Shown here: positions 12,301 through 21,341 of the stretch, piece after piece
Layout: each line of letters starts with the position of its first letter
How positions within the stretch are numbered: the first letter of the stretch is position 1
From: Alentia gelatinosa
Lineage: Eukaryota; Annelida; Polychaeta; Phyllodocida; Polynoidae
Direction of reading: 5' to 3'
DNA: 64,000 nt
Assembly (NCBI GenBank): GCA_950022655.1
Contig: OX465592.1
Location: 5,291,544 to 5,355,543, forward strand
The notes under the pieces: generated by a model
Told to the model about the DNA's origin: nothing
Seen by the model: only the letters and a program-made list of their open reading frames with translations
The model's database searches: none
Made by a program: the position numbers and the translations under genes

Positions 12301-15300
12301 GGAGCAACAGGAGAAAGAAGACGAACAGCTTCGTACCGAGTTAAAACACCAATTGACCATGCGGCGTAAGCGCGCCATGCGAGAACTGCACCAGAAACGT
12401 CTGCACGCCATCGAGTTCCTGCCTCCAGGTACGATCACTCACCATAGTCACTTATCACTTATTGCAGTTACTAAAGCATGTAGAAATCCAGATATATTGA
12501 TAATAGTATGCCAGTTTGATAGGTTTCCCTGTGGCTTGCCGCTGTTTTCTGTATGTTCTTGTTGTGTTGTTCAGGGGATGTGGACAAACACTTGGCTCGG
12601 GAACAGCAGGATGCTGCCATCAAAATACAGAAAAGGTTCCGGGGTTTTATCACCAGGAAACATATCGTCAAAAACAGAGAACAGAAAACCCGCACGGAGG
12701 CTGCCGTTCGCATACAAAGAACCGTAAGTATCTTCCACTTCCATAAATCTGAATAGATAAGACATGGCGTAAGTGCTTTCAGTGGCAGCAAATATAAACA
12801 AACAAAAAATTCACATCCATAAACAAGGACAAAGGAGGGGGCTGATATGACAACAGAGTATCACTGTTCTAGTCACCAAAGTTTTACTTATTTTTAAAGT
12901 TGTACCCATTGAACTACATGGCAAACAGGACCTAGTAGATAAGAATACAATTCATATATTCTTGTAAATGTCCTGAAATGTCTTCACATTTTCCTGGCAT
13001 CTGGCGTCCCTGCAAGAAAAAAAAAAACTTCATCGCAATATATCATTACAAAATCATGACTGACAACCATGTTGACATGCTGTATTTGTGAGATGAAGGT
13101 ATGCGTCTGACTGACAATCCTGTTGACGTGCTGTGTTTGTGAGATGAAGGTATTAGTCTGACAGACAACCATGTTGACTCGCTTTGTTTGTAAGATGAAG
13201 GTATTAGTCTGCGTGACAACCATGTTGATGCACTGTATTTTTGAGATGAAGGTACGAGTCTGACTGACGACCATGTTGACGTGCTGTGTTTGTGAGATGA
13301 AGGTACAAGTCTGACTGACGACCATGTTGACGTGCTGTGTTTGTGAGATGAAGGTACAAGTCTGACTGACGACCATGTTGACGTGCTGTGTTTGTGAGAT
13401 GAAGGTACAAGTCTGACTGACGACCATGTTGACGTGCTGTGTTTGTGAGATGAAGGTATGAGTCTGACTGACGACCATGTTGACGGGCTGTGTTTGTGAG
13501 ATGAAGGTATGCATCTGACTGACGACCATGTTGACGTGCTTTGTTTGTGAGAGGAAGGTATGCGTCTAACTGACAACCATGTTGATACGCTGTGTTTATG
13601 TAATGAAGGTACGAGCCTGACTGACGACCATGTTTACGCGCTGTGTTTGTGAGATGAAGGTACTAGTCTGATGACCATTGATGTGCTTTGTGTGATGAAG
13701 GTACGAGCCTGGCTGAAGAAAATCCACTCTCGGCGGCGAGAACCACCAAGCTGGCAGCGTCCGCCCGGCCTGACTGACGAGCGGCGAGTGGAGCTCCAGG
13801 AGCAGATAACCAAGTGGAGGGACAACCACGTGGTGAGCGGTCTCTACACGAAACACATCAACACAAAGTGAAAAATACTACACACTCCATTTCAGTCTGA
13901 TTTATATTCAATAAAGTAACAGTGGGTAGTTTATGTACCCATCCTATGGTCCAGCAGTTTCTAATACATATAGTGACGTTAACATTATATTGTTTGAATT
14001 CTATGTGGTACAATATCAGCTGACACTTATAGCTTGGTTTTTTTTAATCACACACAATCCAACTGTTCAATGCTAAACATTGTTTACAAGTTAAATTGGC
14101 TATTGATTTATTGACTGTTATAAACAGTGTATTTTTGGTCCTAGGGAATTTCAGACAAAGTCTCAAAAATTTAGTTTTATCTTTAGATAAGTAATGGGGA
14201 ATTATTCATACATGTTTTTTGTTGTCCTCTATCTTCGTCTTGCCCACTGCAGTATTGCACTAAACTTTTCTGAGTAAAATTTCTAAAAATCAGAGTCAGT
14301 ATTTCTAAAATGTTTCATTTGATTTTGTAGACACAGGCTCAGACGGAGGAGGAGCGGGAGGAACTTCACGAGAAAGTACAGAACCTGCTGAAGCGTGAAG
14401 CGATGACGTCACGAGCCACACGCAAAGGTCAGCAGCGCCGGGAAACACTGCTCGCGCAGTTAGCCGTCGACAGTCAGTTACTCAGCGGTGAGTCAATGTC
14501 GTCTGCGCATTTCCCATTTAGTCCATATCATCTTTTTGTTCCCCAGTCAGTCACTGTAGTCTGCATGTTCCCCAGTCAGTCAATTTCCCCTCGTTCCCCA
14601 GTCGGCCTGCTGGGGTGGACAGGAAAGATCGGTCTGTTCACCCTCTTGGTCGCCTTGCCTCTGCGTGGTACTGGCCGGATATGTATGCATGCAAGCATAA
14701 CTGAAGCGACAGGGGTTGGTTGTTAGCTCAGTGGTAAAGAGCACTGGACTCATAATCCCAAGGTTGTTAGACTTTGTGGGTCCAAGTCCCATTGCAACCA
14801 CTTTTCTCCTTCACCAACATATTGGATGTTAAACTACCCAAAGAAATAAAAGTTCCCCAGTCAGTCAATATCATCTTCTTGTTCCCCAGTCATTCTGTAG
14901 CATCTTATAGAAGAATGTTGAGAACCTGAGACCTGTGCAAAGACAGAACTATAACATATGATTTCACAATATCCAACGTTTTTGTCTGAATTTATTGTTT
15001 GCTAAAATTGACTCTTTCTTCACACAACCCCATTAATAAACAAGAAAACATTGATGTAATGTGTTTTCCTCTTGCTCAGACCGCCCCGGCCTGGCTGACA
15101 TATGATGTGATTTGTTTTCCTCTTGCTCAGATTGCCCTGGCCTTGGTGACGTGACGGACTCCAGTGTCGAGTCGTACTCGAGCTTCTCGGTGCCCGTCAA
15201 GACTCGCGCGCGCTACAACCACGCACAGGAGCTGCGGCTTCTCCAGCAGCCCTGGTGGAAGAAGCTCGGCAACGAGTACCAGGATGCCAAGATGGACGAA

Positions 15301-15324
15301 GAGCTCAACTGGAAAGTCTTCTAA
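1388..15324 (+). CDS. IQCB1: IQCB1/NPHP5 orthologue (IQ-motif, calmodulin-binding ciliary protein), 5'-partial
   Basis: Thirteen exons join in frame into about 551 codons plus a stop: 1388-1550, 2197-2326, 3157-3256, 3789-3888, 5545-5640, 6244-6318, 11100-11208, 11843-11952, 12286-12428, 12575-12723, 13701-13832, 14331-14487, 15131-15324. All introns are GT-AG and phases match. The product matches vertebrate IQCB1 along its length, with blocks such as CCVGL-P-ED-EEFY-E-LP, VLQS--FL-LL, three IQ motifs, and PWWKKLG near the C-terminus. The vertebrate protein is about 600 residues, so roughly the first 40 codons are missing. The first exon here begins with two bases of a split codon, so at least one coding exon lies upstream, probably outside the window. 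In vertebrates IQCB1 acts at the centrosome and ciliary transition zone with CEP290 and calmodulin; loss causes nephronophthisis with retinal degeneration. Orthology is strong; the function here is inferred from it. Confidence 0.92.
2430..3145. repeat. Degenerate tandem repeat in IQCB1 intron, with C-runs
   Basis: Copies of a unit of about 50 bp (TCTCATATGTTATATCCCCC followed by ATACTCATATATCACAG) at 2450-2560, 2700-2790 and 3085-3145. Two copies have expanded into C-runs of 14 or more bases near 2545 and 3088. A foldback element (2819-2925) interrupts the array. The last copy lies just before the acceptor of the exon at 3157. Confidence 0.75.
2819..2925. repeat. Foldback (inverted-repeat) element, copy A
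   Basis: Two arms of about 50 bp read as imperfect reverse complements. GTCTGAGCTC...ATCCCATC is mirrored by GATGGGATCGAGCTCTGAC, and AGTAATTCAC is mirrored by ATGAATTACGT at the centre. The central GTAATTCA...TGAATTAC motif also occurs in the foldback at 20245-20386, so these look like one family of small non-autonomous elements. Confidence 0.7.
3870..5290 (+). repeat. Splice-junction tandem array (donor type) in IQCB1 intron
   Basis: About 14 tandem copies of a unit of about 80-130 bp follow the exon at 3789-3888. Each carries a near copy of that exon's last ~35 bases (CGCTGTGCAGAGCG, CAACAGGATGAACGA) plus the donor GTAAGA. Copies start near 3936, 4067, 4152, 4234, 4329, 4456, 4543, 4626, 4721, 4848, 4935, 5016, 5112 and 5238. 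A higher-order period of about 391 bp is visible (4329, 4721, 5112). Many copies keep an intact GTAAGA donor. Confidence 0.9.
5870..6260 (+). repeat. Dispersed intronic repeat family D, copy 1 (internally duplicated)
   Basis: The family shares 'TTGTGTAA', 'CACACCAATAAACAGTG', 'CCCCAGCCCCATTCCATGG', 'CTGAGGCAGTAAATTCCAC' and an end like 'CCCAACTGACATCCCTGAG'. Other copies are at 41880-42105, 42385-42515 (partial), 55480-55715 and 59695-59945, all in + orientation inside introns of these two genes. I do not recognise the class and see no clear terminal repeats. Confidence 0.7.
6598..6781 (+). other. Unassigned protein-like open frame inside IQCB1 intron
   Basis: The frame reads GSKEPTSLLGSESVASSRS, then RSEAGTLSLLSGEAGSLKYM and VSDYITRRVSGPARLTEKSQ before TAG. 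It is Ser-rich, non-repetitive and looks like coding sequence rather than shadow. I do not recognise it. It does not belong to IQCB1 as known and could be a retrotransposon fragment or a cassette exon. Confidence 0.25.
7164..7575 (+). repeat. Composite repeat with SINE-body fragment
   Basis: Two near copies of an ~85-bp unit (GGTAACGGGCT...CACTG-GGTGACA-GGTCCAC) are followed by 'TCGGCCTGCTGGGG' through 'CTCTTGGTCGCCTTGCCTC'. That segment recurs at 14604-14712. From 7452 the sequence is the body of the local tRNA-SINE (AGATTTACTGCTATATCAAA, GGTAAATGTGTAGGGGTGAG). Confidence 0.7.
7627..7980 (+). mobile_element. MITE family M, copy 1
   Basis: 354 bp bounded by terminal inverted repeats of about 21 bp: AAGTGCGGGTTCCACCAAC at the left and GTTGGTGGAATCAGCACTT at the right. 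The interior is AT-rich with no reading frame. Copies 2 (21342-21600, opposite orientation) and 3 (31714-32073) share the ends and interior. It is non-autonomous; the parent superfamily cannot be named without a clear target-site duplication. Confidence 0.85.
8037..8089 (+). promoter_or_regulatory. Promoter-like CRE/YY1 cassette with a start codon, in IQCB1 intron
   Basis: A perfect CRE (TGACGTCA, 8037-8044) is followed 11 bp later by CCAAGATGGCGCC, a YY1-like initiator context with ATG at 8059. A short GC-rich frame (MAPRMENAGP) runs to a possible donor at 8090. The phase does not fit the next IQCB1 exon, so it is not an alternative coding start for that gene. It may be a promoter remnant or a first exon of an unknown transcript. 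Confidence 0.3.
8261..8402. repeat. Long foldback (arms ~65 bp)
   Basis: The left arm includes TTTATTTATGCCACGCATTT and TGTTGGCTCCATAAT. The right arm mirrors it with ATTATGGAGCCAACA and AAATGAGTGGCATAAATAA. The loop is under 15 bp. A second inverted pair, TCCTACCCC at 8409 and GGGGTAGGA at 8524, encloses the following ~110 bp. Probably a foldback transposon remnant. Confidence 0.75.
9090..9408. mobile_element. pogo/Tigger-like MITE, copy 1
   Basis: Starts CAGTAAAACTTC and ends AAGTTTTACTG, a terminal inverted repeat typical of pogo/Tigger-derived MITEs. 'Attagaac' and 'gttgtaac' motifs recur inside. About 319 bp with no transposase frame. Confidence 0.65.
9380..9715 (+). repeat. Minisatellite grown from the right end of a MITE
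   Basis: Five to six copies of a ~61-bp unit contain GTTTTACT-TATCGAGAG and a GTTTATTGTAACAA or GTTTGTTTTAATGA variant. The unit includes the terminal inverted repeat of the MITE that ends at 9408, so the array appears to have grown from that transposon end. Confidence 0.75.
11100..12723 (+). CDS. IQCB1: IQCB1 exons with IQ motifs and charged coiled coil
   Basis: Exons 11100-11208, 11843-11952, 12286-12428 and 12575-12723. The first continues the helical region (GLGPLLNKWMRCGFDRDLRR). The second carries IQ motif 1 (VIQAWWKSHYTRRKLKR). The third is a highly charged helix (EVEQQEKEDEQLRTELK) that should form a coiled coil. The fourth carries IQ motif 2 (AIKIQKRFRGFITRKH) and the start of IQ motif 3 (AAVRIQRT), which is completed in the next exon by VRAWLKKIHS. 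IQ motifs bind calmodulin without calcium. The spacing of one IQ, a coiled coil, then two IQs matches vertebrate IQCB1. Confidence 0.92.
11209..11720 (+). repeat. Minisatellite starting at an IQCB1 donor
   Basis: About ten copies of a ~46-50 bp unit (CACCTCCTGTAGAATTACTT, CACACCTACTGGCGGGAACT) begin within 10 bp of the donor at 11209. The unit does not clearly contain exon sequence, unlike other arrays in this gene. Confidence 0.85.
13055..13700 (+). repeat. 51-bp splice-junction tandem array (acceptor type) in IQCB1 intron
   Basis: Twelve 51-bp units precede the exon at 13701. Each holds GATGAAG followed by a copy of the exon's first ~10 bases (GTACGAGTCTG versus the true GTACGAGCCTG), so each unit repeats the AG/exon boundary. 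The last unit runs into the real exon. Because 51 is a multiple of three, long open frames appear on the minus strand (12984-13576); they are repeat artefacts. Confidence 0.92.
13701..15324 (+). CDS. IQCB1: IQCB1 C-terminal exons and stop codon
   Basis: Exons 13701-13832, 14331-14487 and 15131-15324 (TAA at 15322-15324). They encode the end of IQ motif 3, a conserved LTDERRVELQEQI block, a helical segment (REALxAQ-like: RRETLLAQLAVDSQLL), and the tail RARYNHAQELRLLQQPWWKKLG ending in ...LNWKVF. In vertebrates this tail is part of the CEP290-binding region. Two of the three acceptors are preceded by near copies of themselves: a 51-bp array before 13701, and one 51-bp duplicate before 15131. 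Splicing to the duplicate acceptor (exon start 15080) would give an in-frame TGA at 15103-15105, so 15131 is the productive start. Confidence 0.9.
14604..14850 (+). mobile_element. tRNA-derived SINE, copy in IQCB1 intron
   Basis: A tRNA-like head has an A box in GTTAGCTCAGTGGTAAAGAG and a B box in GTCCAAGTCCC, then CACTTTTCTCCTTCACC and a short tail TTGGATGTTAAACTACCC. The SINE is preceded by the 'CGGCCTGCTGGGG' segment (14604-14712) that also occurs at 7315-7440. The body is shorter than in the copy at 37563. Confidence 0.75.
15055..15150 (+). repeat. IQCB1: 51-bp duplication of the last IQCB1 acceptor
   Basis: TTTTCCTCTTGCTCAG plus exon start occurs twice, exactly 51 bp apart, with AG ending at 15079 and 15130. 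The upstream copy reads ACCGCCCCGGCCTGGCTGAC against the true ATTGCCCTGGCCTTGGTGAC. The upstream copy leads to an immediate in-frame TGA. Confidence 0.9.
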
Positions 15325-16105
15325 CCATCTCTCCAACAATGTATTATAGATCTCTGCTCGAAAGAAAACTGCGGGACAGATTCGAGTTCAGTTTCCTTAT
15401 GTCATCTAAAACAGCCTCTGAGTGGCTTATGAAAAATATTTATTTAAAATTAATGTTTAGTGTACGAGGCTGAGATGTCTTCCTCCAGAGAGAAAAAAAA
15501 AGTTTATTTAAAATTAATGCAAATCTAAAATGCATCGTAACTTCTGCTATGGAAAAAAATGTTTAATGGCTATAAAGTTTCAATTTGTGTTTTATAGTTT
15601 CGGTCCATTATCAAAGCCTTCATGGTTCTGTGAGGTCATAAATCATGTGATACGCGCTATATTGGTTTCTCACCTTGTAGTTCGGGGAAGCTCATGGGTT
15701 TGCCTGGTCATCTTGAACCTTTATCTGTCCCGTCACATAATAGGCCTACAGCTTAAATCCAGTAAACAAAAATAAATAAATTTTTAAAAAAAGATAAAAA
15801 TAAATCCAGTATTGCGATAGATTGTGCAGATATGGACTCCACAAGTAACGACAGACCAATATATCAAAGTGCCTAATATACATAGTCAATGTTATTTATA
15901 TCCTGTGGGATATTGTAATGGTGTTTGTTTCTCATTTATTGTTAACATATAGCATGATTATCAACAAGCATCAGCACAAAATATCTCCACCTTTCATGCA
16001 AGGTGGACGACTGTTGTTTGACTGTGATTGTTATCTATTGTCGCTGTTGTACTCTTGGATATTTTGTAATTATTCTCTATTTATATTATAGTATTCATGA
16101 ATAAA
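15325..16105 (+). other. IQCB1: Probable IQCB1 3' UTR with polyadenylation signals
   Basis: AT-rich sequence follows the stop. AATAAA occurs at 15771-15776 and 16100-16105; either could end the mRNA. A ~45-bp segment (GTACGAGGCTGAGATGTCTT) at 15465-15500 is repeated at 16120-16155, spanning the second signal. Confidence 0.6.
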
Positions 16106-16559
16106 GAAGTATGTTTACTGTACGAGGCTAAAATGTCTGCCTCCAGCAGGAAAAAAAGCAAAAAAATAATAAAGAAGCATTAATCGGTTGATAGATACAC
16201 TGTCAACGATATATATATATATAGCAATGTCTTTGTTGTCACATTTTGCATATTTCAAGTGTATTAAACGACCACATATTGTTTTAATACATCCGGGCAC
16301 CCCACTATTATTAAGACAGAAACTGAAAGTACGAAATACAGTCTGTACTAGAAGAAATATTGTATAGATGTTGATCAGAGAAACAAAGAAATATAGATTA
16401 CCTCCCCTATTAAGTCCTGATCGTGTCAGAAATAAATAGATATAATCAGGATTCAGATATTTTTTTCCAGGTGTTTTTTTCTATACCTCATTGCTCTGTA
16501 TTTGAGTAATTTTTCCATTGATCCATCACACTTTAAAATATGCCCCTCGGGCGTGGTGC

Positions 16560-16617
16560 TGCCCCCTGGTGAGAAGCCTGGGGCTGTGAGAACTCAGCCG
16601 TGAAGCACCAGATGGCG
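16560..16617. promoter_or_regulatory. Two divergent CTCF-like motifs just downstream of IQCB1
   Basis: The minus strand of 16560-16572 reads TCACCAGGGGGCA and the plus strand of 16605-16617 reads GCACCAGATGGCG. Each fits the core CCRCYAGRKGGCR at 12 of 13 positions. They lie about 32 bp apart in divergent orientation within a local GC-rich patch (16540-16640). Binding is inferred from the motif only. Confidence 0.5.
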
Positions 16618-17863
16618 CCACCCGCAGTCACGCCAGCGTCCAGTTTGACACAGATCTATGCGGGCAGCGAGATGGTCACACCTTGTGCCAGCCTTTTAGT
16701 AACTCTTACTGCAATAAAATTATAACATACACCACATGATTCAGTTACAGTCACGGACCATTGTACTTATTTGTAGTGTAAGACTTATATCAATGTGGAA
16801 CTCTAACTTAGCAGGCCTACCCTTTCCAATCTAGAATCTATATTGATTGATGAGATCCTACAAATAGTACAATGCTACATCTCATTACAAGCTCACATTC
16901 ACAAAACTCACCTGTAAACTCGTTTGAAACACAGCAAAACAAGAGAACATGCTTATCGCCAGGTAATGTGACTGTTAGTCACCATGTGATGTGGCTTATT
17001 TCACGTACGCTGGTCAGAAATCTAGGCGATTTTTCTGTAGACTAGTAGCCTAGTGTATAGGGTGCATTTTAAAATCGAAGTTTAATAATCACCGATCATT
17101 TGCTCACTGGACCTCAGAATGACACAGGACTTCGGGTAGGGATGGTATCGGGGGAGAACTGATGTATATCAACTCGGAAACCAACCATATCAAACGGGAT
17201 GGTAAGATCTAAACGCTGTCAGAATTGACACCGAGTTCGAGCGGTGGTGGTGTCCTCCCCAACCATGACTGCCTTGTCCACCCAAAAACTGGGAGTGAGC
17301 AGGAGCACAGAGTTAGGCAGTGTAATTCTTCAAATCGCTCCCTCAGTTTGATAATCAAACTACTACGGGTAGCTTCTGTATGGTAAAATTATAAACAGAA
17401 TTGGGTAAGGAAGCTTGGCATTGAAGTTGGTGGGAATTTCCGCTTCTAGTTGAGCCGCTGTGGTGTATGTATATGTGACTGTCACTCGTAGAACTTGAAT
17501 CACCAATGTGTGTATTCAAGAAACTGCCGAACTCTGCGATGCTTGGGCTATTAAGTGGGCCATGTATTCGTACGCTGACGAGCGAAATAGGTCAACACAA
17601 TAAAACTATCAAGTCATGGCATAATCCACACTATTTAGTCAATAGACTGAACACAACTAAGATAAATAACAGTTTATTAAATGAATCAAGGTAGAAATAT
17701 TCAGAAAGATTTAAAATATGTGCAGTAATAGTAGGACTATTTTCTGATGCGGCCGTATGTCTGACCCCAGCTATTTGGTTTCAACATGGCCGATAGTTAA
17801 TCGTACTTTGCTGGGAGTGAACAACATCGAAAATGCTCCCTTACATTGAAAATTGGGATTTTG

Positions 17864-18289
17864 TTAACTTATAGCATACACAGAGACGATAGCAATAGCT
17901 ATCCTCTTCATGGAATACCCAGTTGGAAAGTACACGTTGGATCTAGACGGAAGAACGGACGGGATATACTGCGGGTAGGTAGCTGCTGAAAAGTTAATTA
18001 CGAGTGCGTCCTGGAGCGATGCGTTTGGCTTTGCCCGATCAAAGTTAGCAAATCCCGTCTCCCAGATACCGTATTGTCTCCGAACCTTAACCCGAGGGCA
18101 CTCAGCTCTGCTGGACATTTCAGATTCTAGGCGTGCATCAGAGTAGTGTGTAGAATAAGATGTTTTATTGTGAGGAAGGTGGTCAGGGGAAGCCTGGCCC
18201 GGTTTGTAGCCGACACGCCGCTGGCCTCGCATGTTGTGGCGGGTCGGGAACCCTTCAAAAGAGTCAACTTTTCTACAGTTGTCAATCAT
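17864..18289 (-). CDS. Unassigned protein-like frame, possible exon of an unknown minus-strand gene
   Basis: The frame encodes up to 141 residues of complex, non-repetitive sequence: basic and rich in Tyr, Ser, Pro and Asn, with blocks such as RRVGYKPGQASPDHLPHNKT, SYSTHYSDARLE, RQYGIWETGFANFDRAKPN and TYPQYIPSVLPSRSNVYFPTG. An in-frame stop lies two codons upstream of the ATG. A possible donor (TTTCCAACTGG/GTATTC on the minus strand, near 17924) follows NVYFPTG, so coding may end there. Short Tyr/Thr/Pro-rich segments like TSYSTHY are common in axonemal microtubule inner proteins, but I cannot name a family. It may be a real single exon, a pseudogene or chance. Confidence 0.35.
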   Translation of the reverse strand: MIDNCRKVDSFEGFPTRHNMRGQRRVGYKPGQASPDHLPHNKTSYSTHYSDARLESEMSSRAECPRVKVRRQYGIWETGFANFDRAKPNASLQDALVINFSAATYPQYIPSVLPSRSNVYFPTGYSMKRIAIAIVSVYAIS

Positions 18290-19635
18290 CCCTTAACACC
18301 AGAGTCCAGTCCGAGAGATATATAATCGAGGACTGAACCAGGTATCGGTAGGATACCGTCTGTGGCACCTGGAAAGGGGAGTGACTGTGCTACATATTAA
18401 AGTTAGCATTGGGGAAGCTTCAGTATCGGGGCTTGGTTGGTGTTGAGTGGGTCTCCTGTCCCCCCCCCCCCTTTCCACCACTCTACCCCCCCCCCCCCCC
18501 CCGTGTTGGGGGAGTGTGGGTGGAGGCGATCTAGTGACTCGTATGGTTGAGGGGTTGCCCAGGCCCGAGTCTGTGGTGCTGTGAGTAGTAGTATGACATG
18601 TTCAGACACAAAATCTAAGCGGGTTCTACTGGTAAACATGGACACTACGATTTACAATGCTTAACCGTGTGATCGGACAACAACCGAAATGTTTGCACAT
18701 AGTCTCTATATTGTTCATTGTAATATCTAGTTTCAGGCATCTCAAAGACGAGTAATATTTGAAAAGTCTTTGACATACCAATGCAAGAGAGAGTATCTAC
18801 CCATCACCATTCATAATTTTTAACCGGCTTTCTCGTTGTATATGTGTTTCTGTGTATGAAATTGTTGTATTACTTTCAATTACTGTACAATGTCAACATG
18901 TATCCTGCGCCCCCCCCCCCTTCCCCACACATCCCTCACATCTCTGCCGCCAACCCTGGAACCCCGATTCCAGGGTGGCACTTTGCCAAAAGGTGTGAAC
19001 TCTTAATCAACACTAGATTATCTAATCAATAGAGGTGTGAACTGGGGAAAAATGGTCACATGGCTTTACTGAGCTCTTAAATTAATAAAACAGAATTTAG
19101 GGTGACCAGGGTACTTTAGTTAGTAGGCATAGTAGTATAGAGTATGGCAGTAGGTTTTAAAGTTTTAAGTTGTTAAATGCCTACAGGTTTGTCTGTAGAT
19201 ATGAATAGGATAAAACTACTCTTTGTCGCCAGCATGCTTTGGACACTGTGCATTGTGAATTGGAAGCTATGCTTTGTTTTCGCAAGATAGCACATTGGTT
19301 GCATTGGACACTTCACCTTTATGCCATATCTATGTTCTTGTGACAATCAAAGTGGTGTCTAAAACCCGATTTAGTAACTGCCAAATTGTTAGCTGCAAGA
19401 CAGTTTTTATTTTGAGTTTCCACGTCAACTCAAGACAGAGTTCTGACATAAAATTAAAGGGGTGGCACGACAAAGCGTAATGTCCATTGGTCACAACCCC
19501 GCCCGCCCCCTCTAAAGCACAGATACGTCGTCTCTTCTGCATGAAGCCAGTAGCAGGACCTACGATGCTTTATAGATTTGCACCATTTAGTCATAAATCT
19601 AGAATATGGTTGATCTGTGGTTACTTCCTATATAC

Positions 19636-19796
19636 AGTAAAACCCCACTCTTGGGACACCTCGCTTAAGGGGACCACCCTGCTTAAGGGGACAATTTGCG
19701 TGGAACAGTAATTTTTATTTAATTTATTTGAGCCCTGCTTAAGGGGACACTCCAATCAGAATGGAAGGTGTCCCCTTTAAGCAGGGTTTTACTGAA
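19636..19796. mobile_element. pogo/Tigger-like MITE, copy 2
   Basis: The ends are CAGTAAAACCCC and CAGGGTTTTACTG. Inside are repeated CTGCTTAAGGGGAC motifs in both orientations (GTCCCCTTTAAGCAGGG on the right). Flanked on the left by TATATA. The structure is that of a short palindromic pogo/Tigger MITE. Confidence 0.75.
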
Positions 19797-20019
19797 CAAT
19801 ATTGAATATAGATCTAGTATATGGAGTTTCTTGGTGCTATCGGGTACATGAATGAAACTTTTATCTTTCGTCTAATATAGCAACAGTGAAAGTAATTCTG
19901 TCTGATTGGGTTTGGTTTGAGAAGTATCACTATACAAAGAATACAAGGTCAGCACCTCGCATTATAGATAGCCTTAAAAAGACAATGTTTCGTCAGATTT
20001 ACAGAATTCATCAAATTTG

Positions 20020-20590
20020 ATATAGGAGTGTAGTGTTGATGTTATAATCTTATACTCCCATATTATGATACAGTAGTTAGGAGGGTAGCATTGATGTTTT
20101 ATCTCACCCCGGTATTTTTCTCCATAGTCTTAACATAAGGAGCTCATACTCCACTGCCATGAAGTTTGTATACCCAATACTCAATAACTAATTTGGTGAT
20201 TCATTTCATCAATAAATAATGTCATACAGGGTGAGATACGATCCGAAACCCACTCGATGAAAATAACTTGGTCCGTACTCCAACTAGTTTGACCGCAAAG
20301 TAATTCACTCGGCTTCACTTCGTGAATTACTCTGAAGTCAAATTCGGTGGAGTACCCACGAAGCTATTTTCATCTCGTGGGTTTCCTTCTAAATACTCTT
20401 CTACTCCCATATTATGATACAGGGATTAGGAGTGTAGTGTTGATGATATACTCTTGTACTCCCATATCATGATACAGAGTTAGGATTATAGTGTTGATGT
20501 TATACTCTTGTACTCCCATATCATGGTACAGGAGTTAGGAGTGTAGTATTGATGTTATATTCTTCTACTCCCACCTCATGGTTCTGCTTC
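20020..20590 (+). repeat. ~58-bp minisatellite split by a foldback insertion
   Basis: Units contain AGGAGTGTAGTGTTGATGTT, ATACTCTTGTACTCCCATAT and ATGATACAG. Copies lie at 20020-20110 and 20390-20590. Between them sits the foldback at 20245-20386 plus unrelated sequence. Confidence 0.7.
20245..20386. repeat. Foldback element, copy B
   Basis: Arms of about 65 bp: GAAACCCACTCGATGAAAAT at the left is mirrored by ATTTTCATCTCGTGGGTTTC at the right. GTACTCCAAC is mirrored by GGTGGAGTAC, and AAGTAATTCAC by GTGAATTACT around a ~15-bp loop. It shares the central motif with the element at 2819-2925. Confidence 0.8.
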
Positions 20591-21341
20591 ACTGTGACAC
20601 AAAGGATGTGTGGTGAGTGACTGAGTGCAAGAAGGTCACCTGATACAAGTTTAATGGTGGCACCAAGGTTGTAATATTAAAAAAAACAACAACTAAAGAA
20701 CCACCTTGTCTTTATTCAGACGTGTCACCGACCCTGTACCGAGGGAACCTCCACACAGAGTCGTAATTAAAGATGAACCCGGCTCAAAGATCGTTATTAA
20801 AACGAGAGCACCTTTAATTGGGAACACAGCTTAAGTGTTCCACGAAGCGCAGAATTACACCACGAAATAATCTCCAAATGTGGAATTATTTAACAAATTT
20901 AACAATTATTCATTAACGTGACCCATGGAGCATGCATAAAAGTAGAGTGTACTTATTTATACCATACTCAGAGTATACTAAGAGTTATTCACTATTAGAC
21001 CTTGGAATTTAAATTACACGTATTTGCAAAACAAATGAAGTCCTTGGATGAAATCTACCGTTTAGGGAGCTTGAAGTGATTTAGATTTTACCATAAAGAA
21101 GGCTGAACCAAGTTGGTTTTCCAAAGACGACACTGGAATACCTAAGTAGCAATCCAAGCAGAGATTCCAGTTCTCAGATTGTTTAAAATTAGATTTTTAT
21201 CTCAGCTCAAAATATACCAATTGATACTTATAGATGCCATACTAAATGTCTAAATGTGCTGAGCTTTCAGGTATGCACGTGTTCGGATATATTACCAAAT
21301 TTAAAAAGTCCTCTTTCTATTGACTAAGATCCCATGCTATC

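Larger units (their letters stand above)
16106..19630. other. Intergenic sequence with few repeats
   Basis: Apart from the CTCF-like pair and the minus-strand frame described separately, this stretch holds C-runs at 18460-18472 and 18486-18503 and near 18909-18920. I see no recognisable gene. Confidence 0.5.

Noticed and set aside
12984..13576. Minus-strand frames of 176-181 residues
   Set aside because: They arise from the 51-bp intronic array; all three frames are open with the same repeated words.
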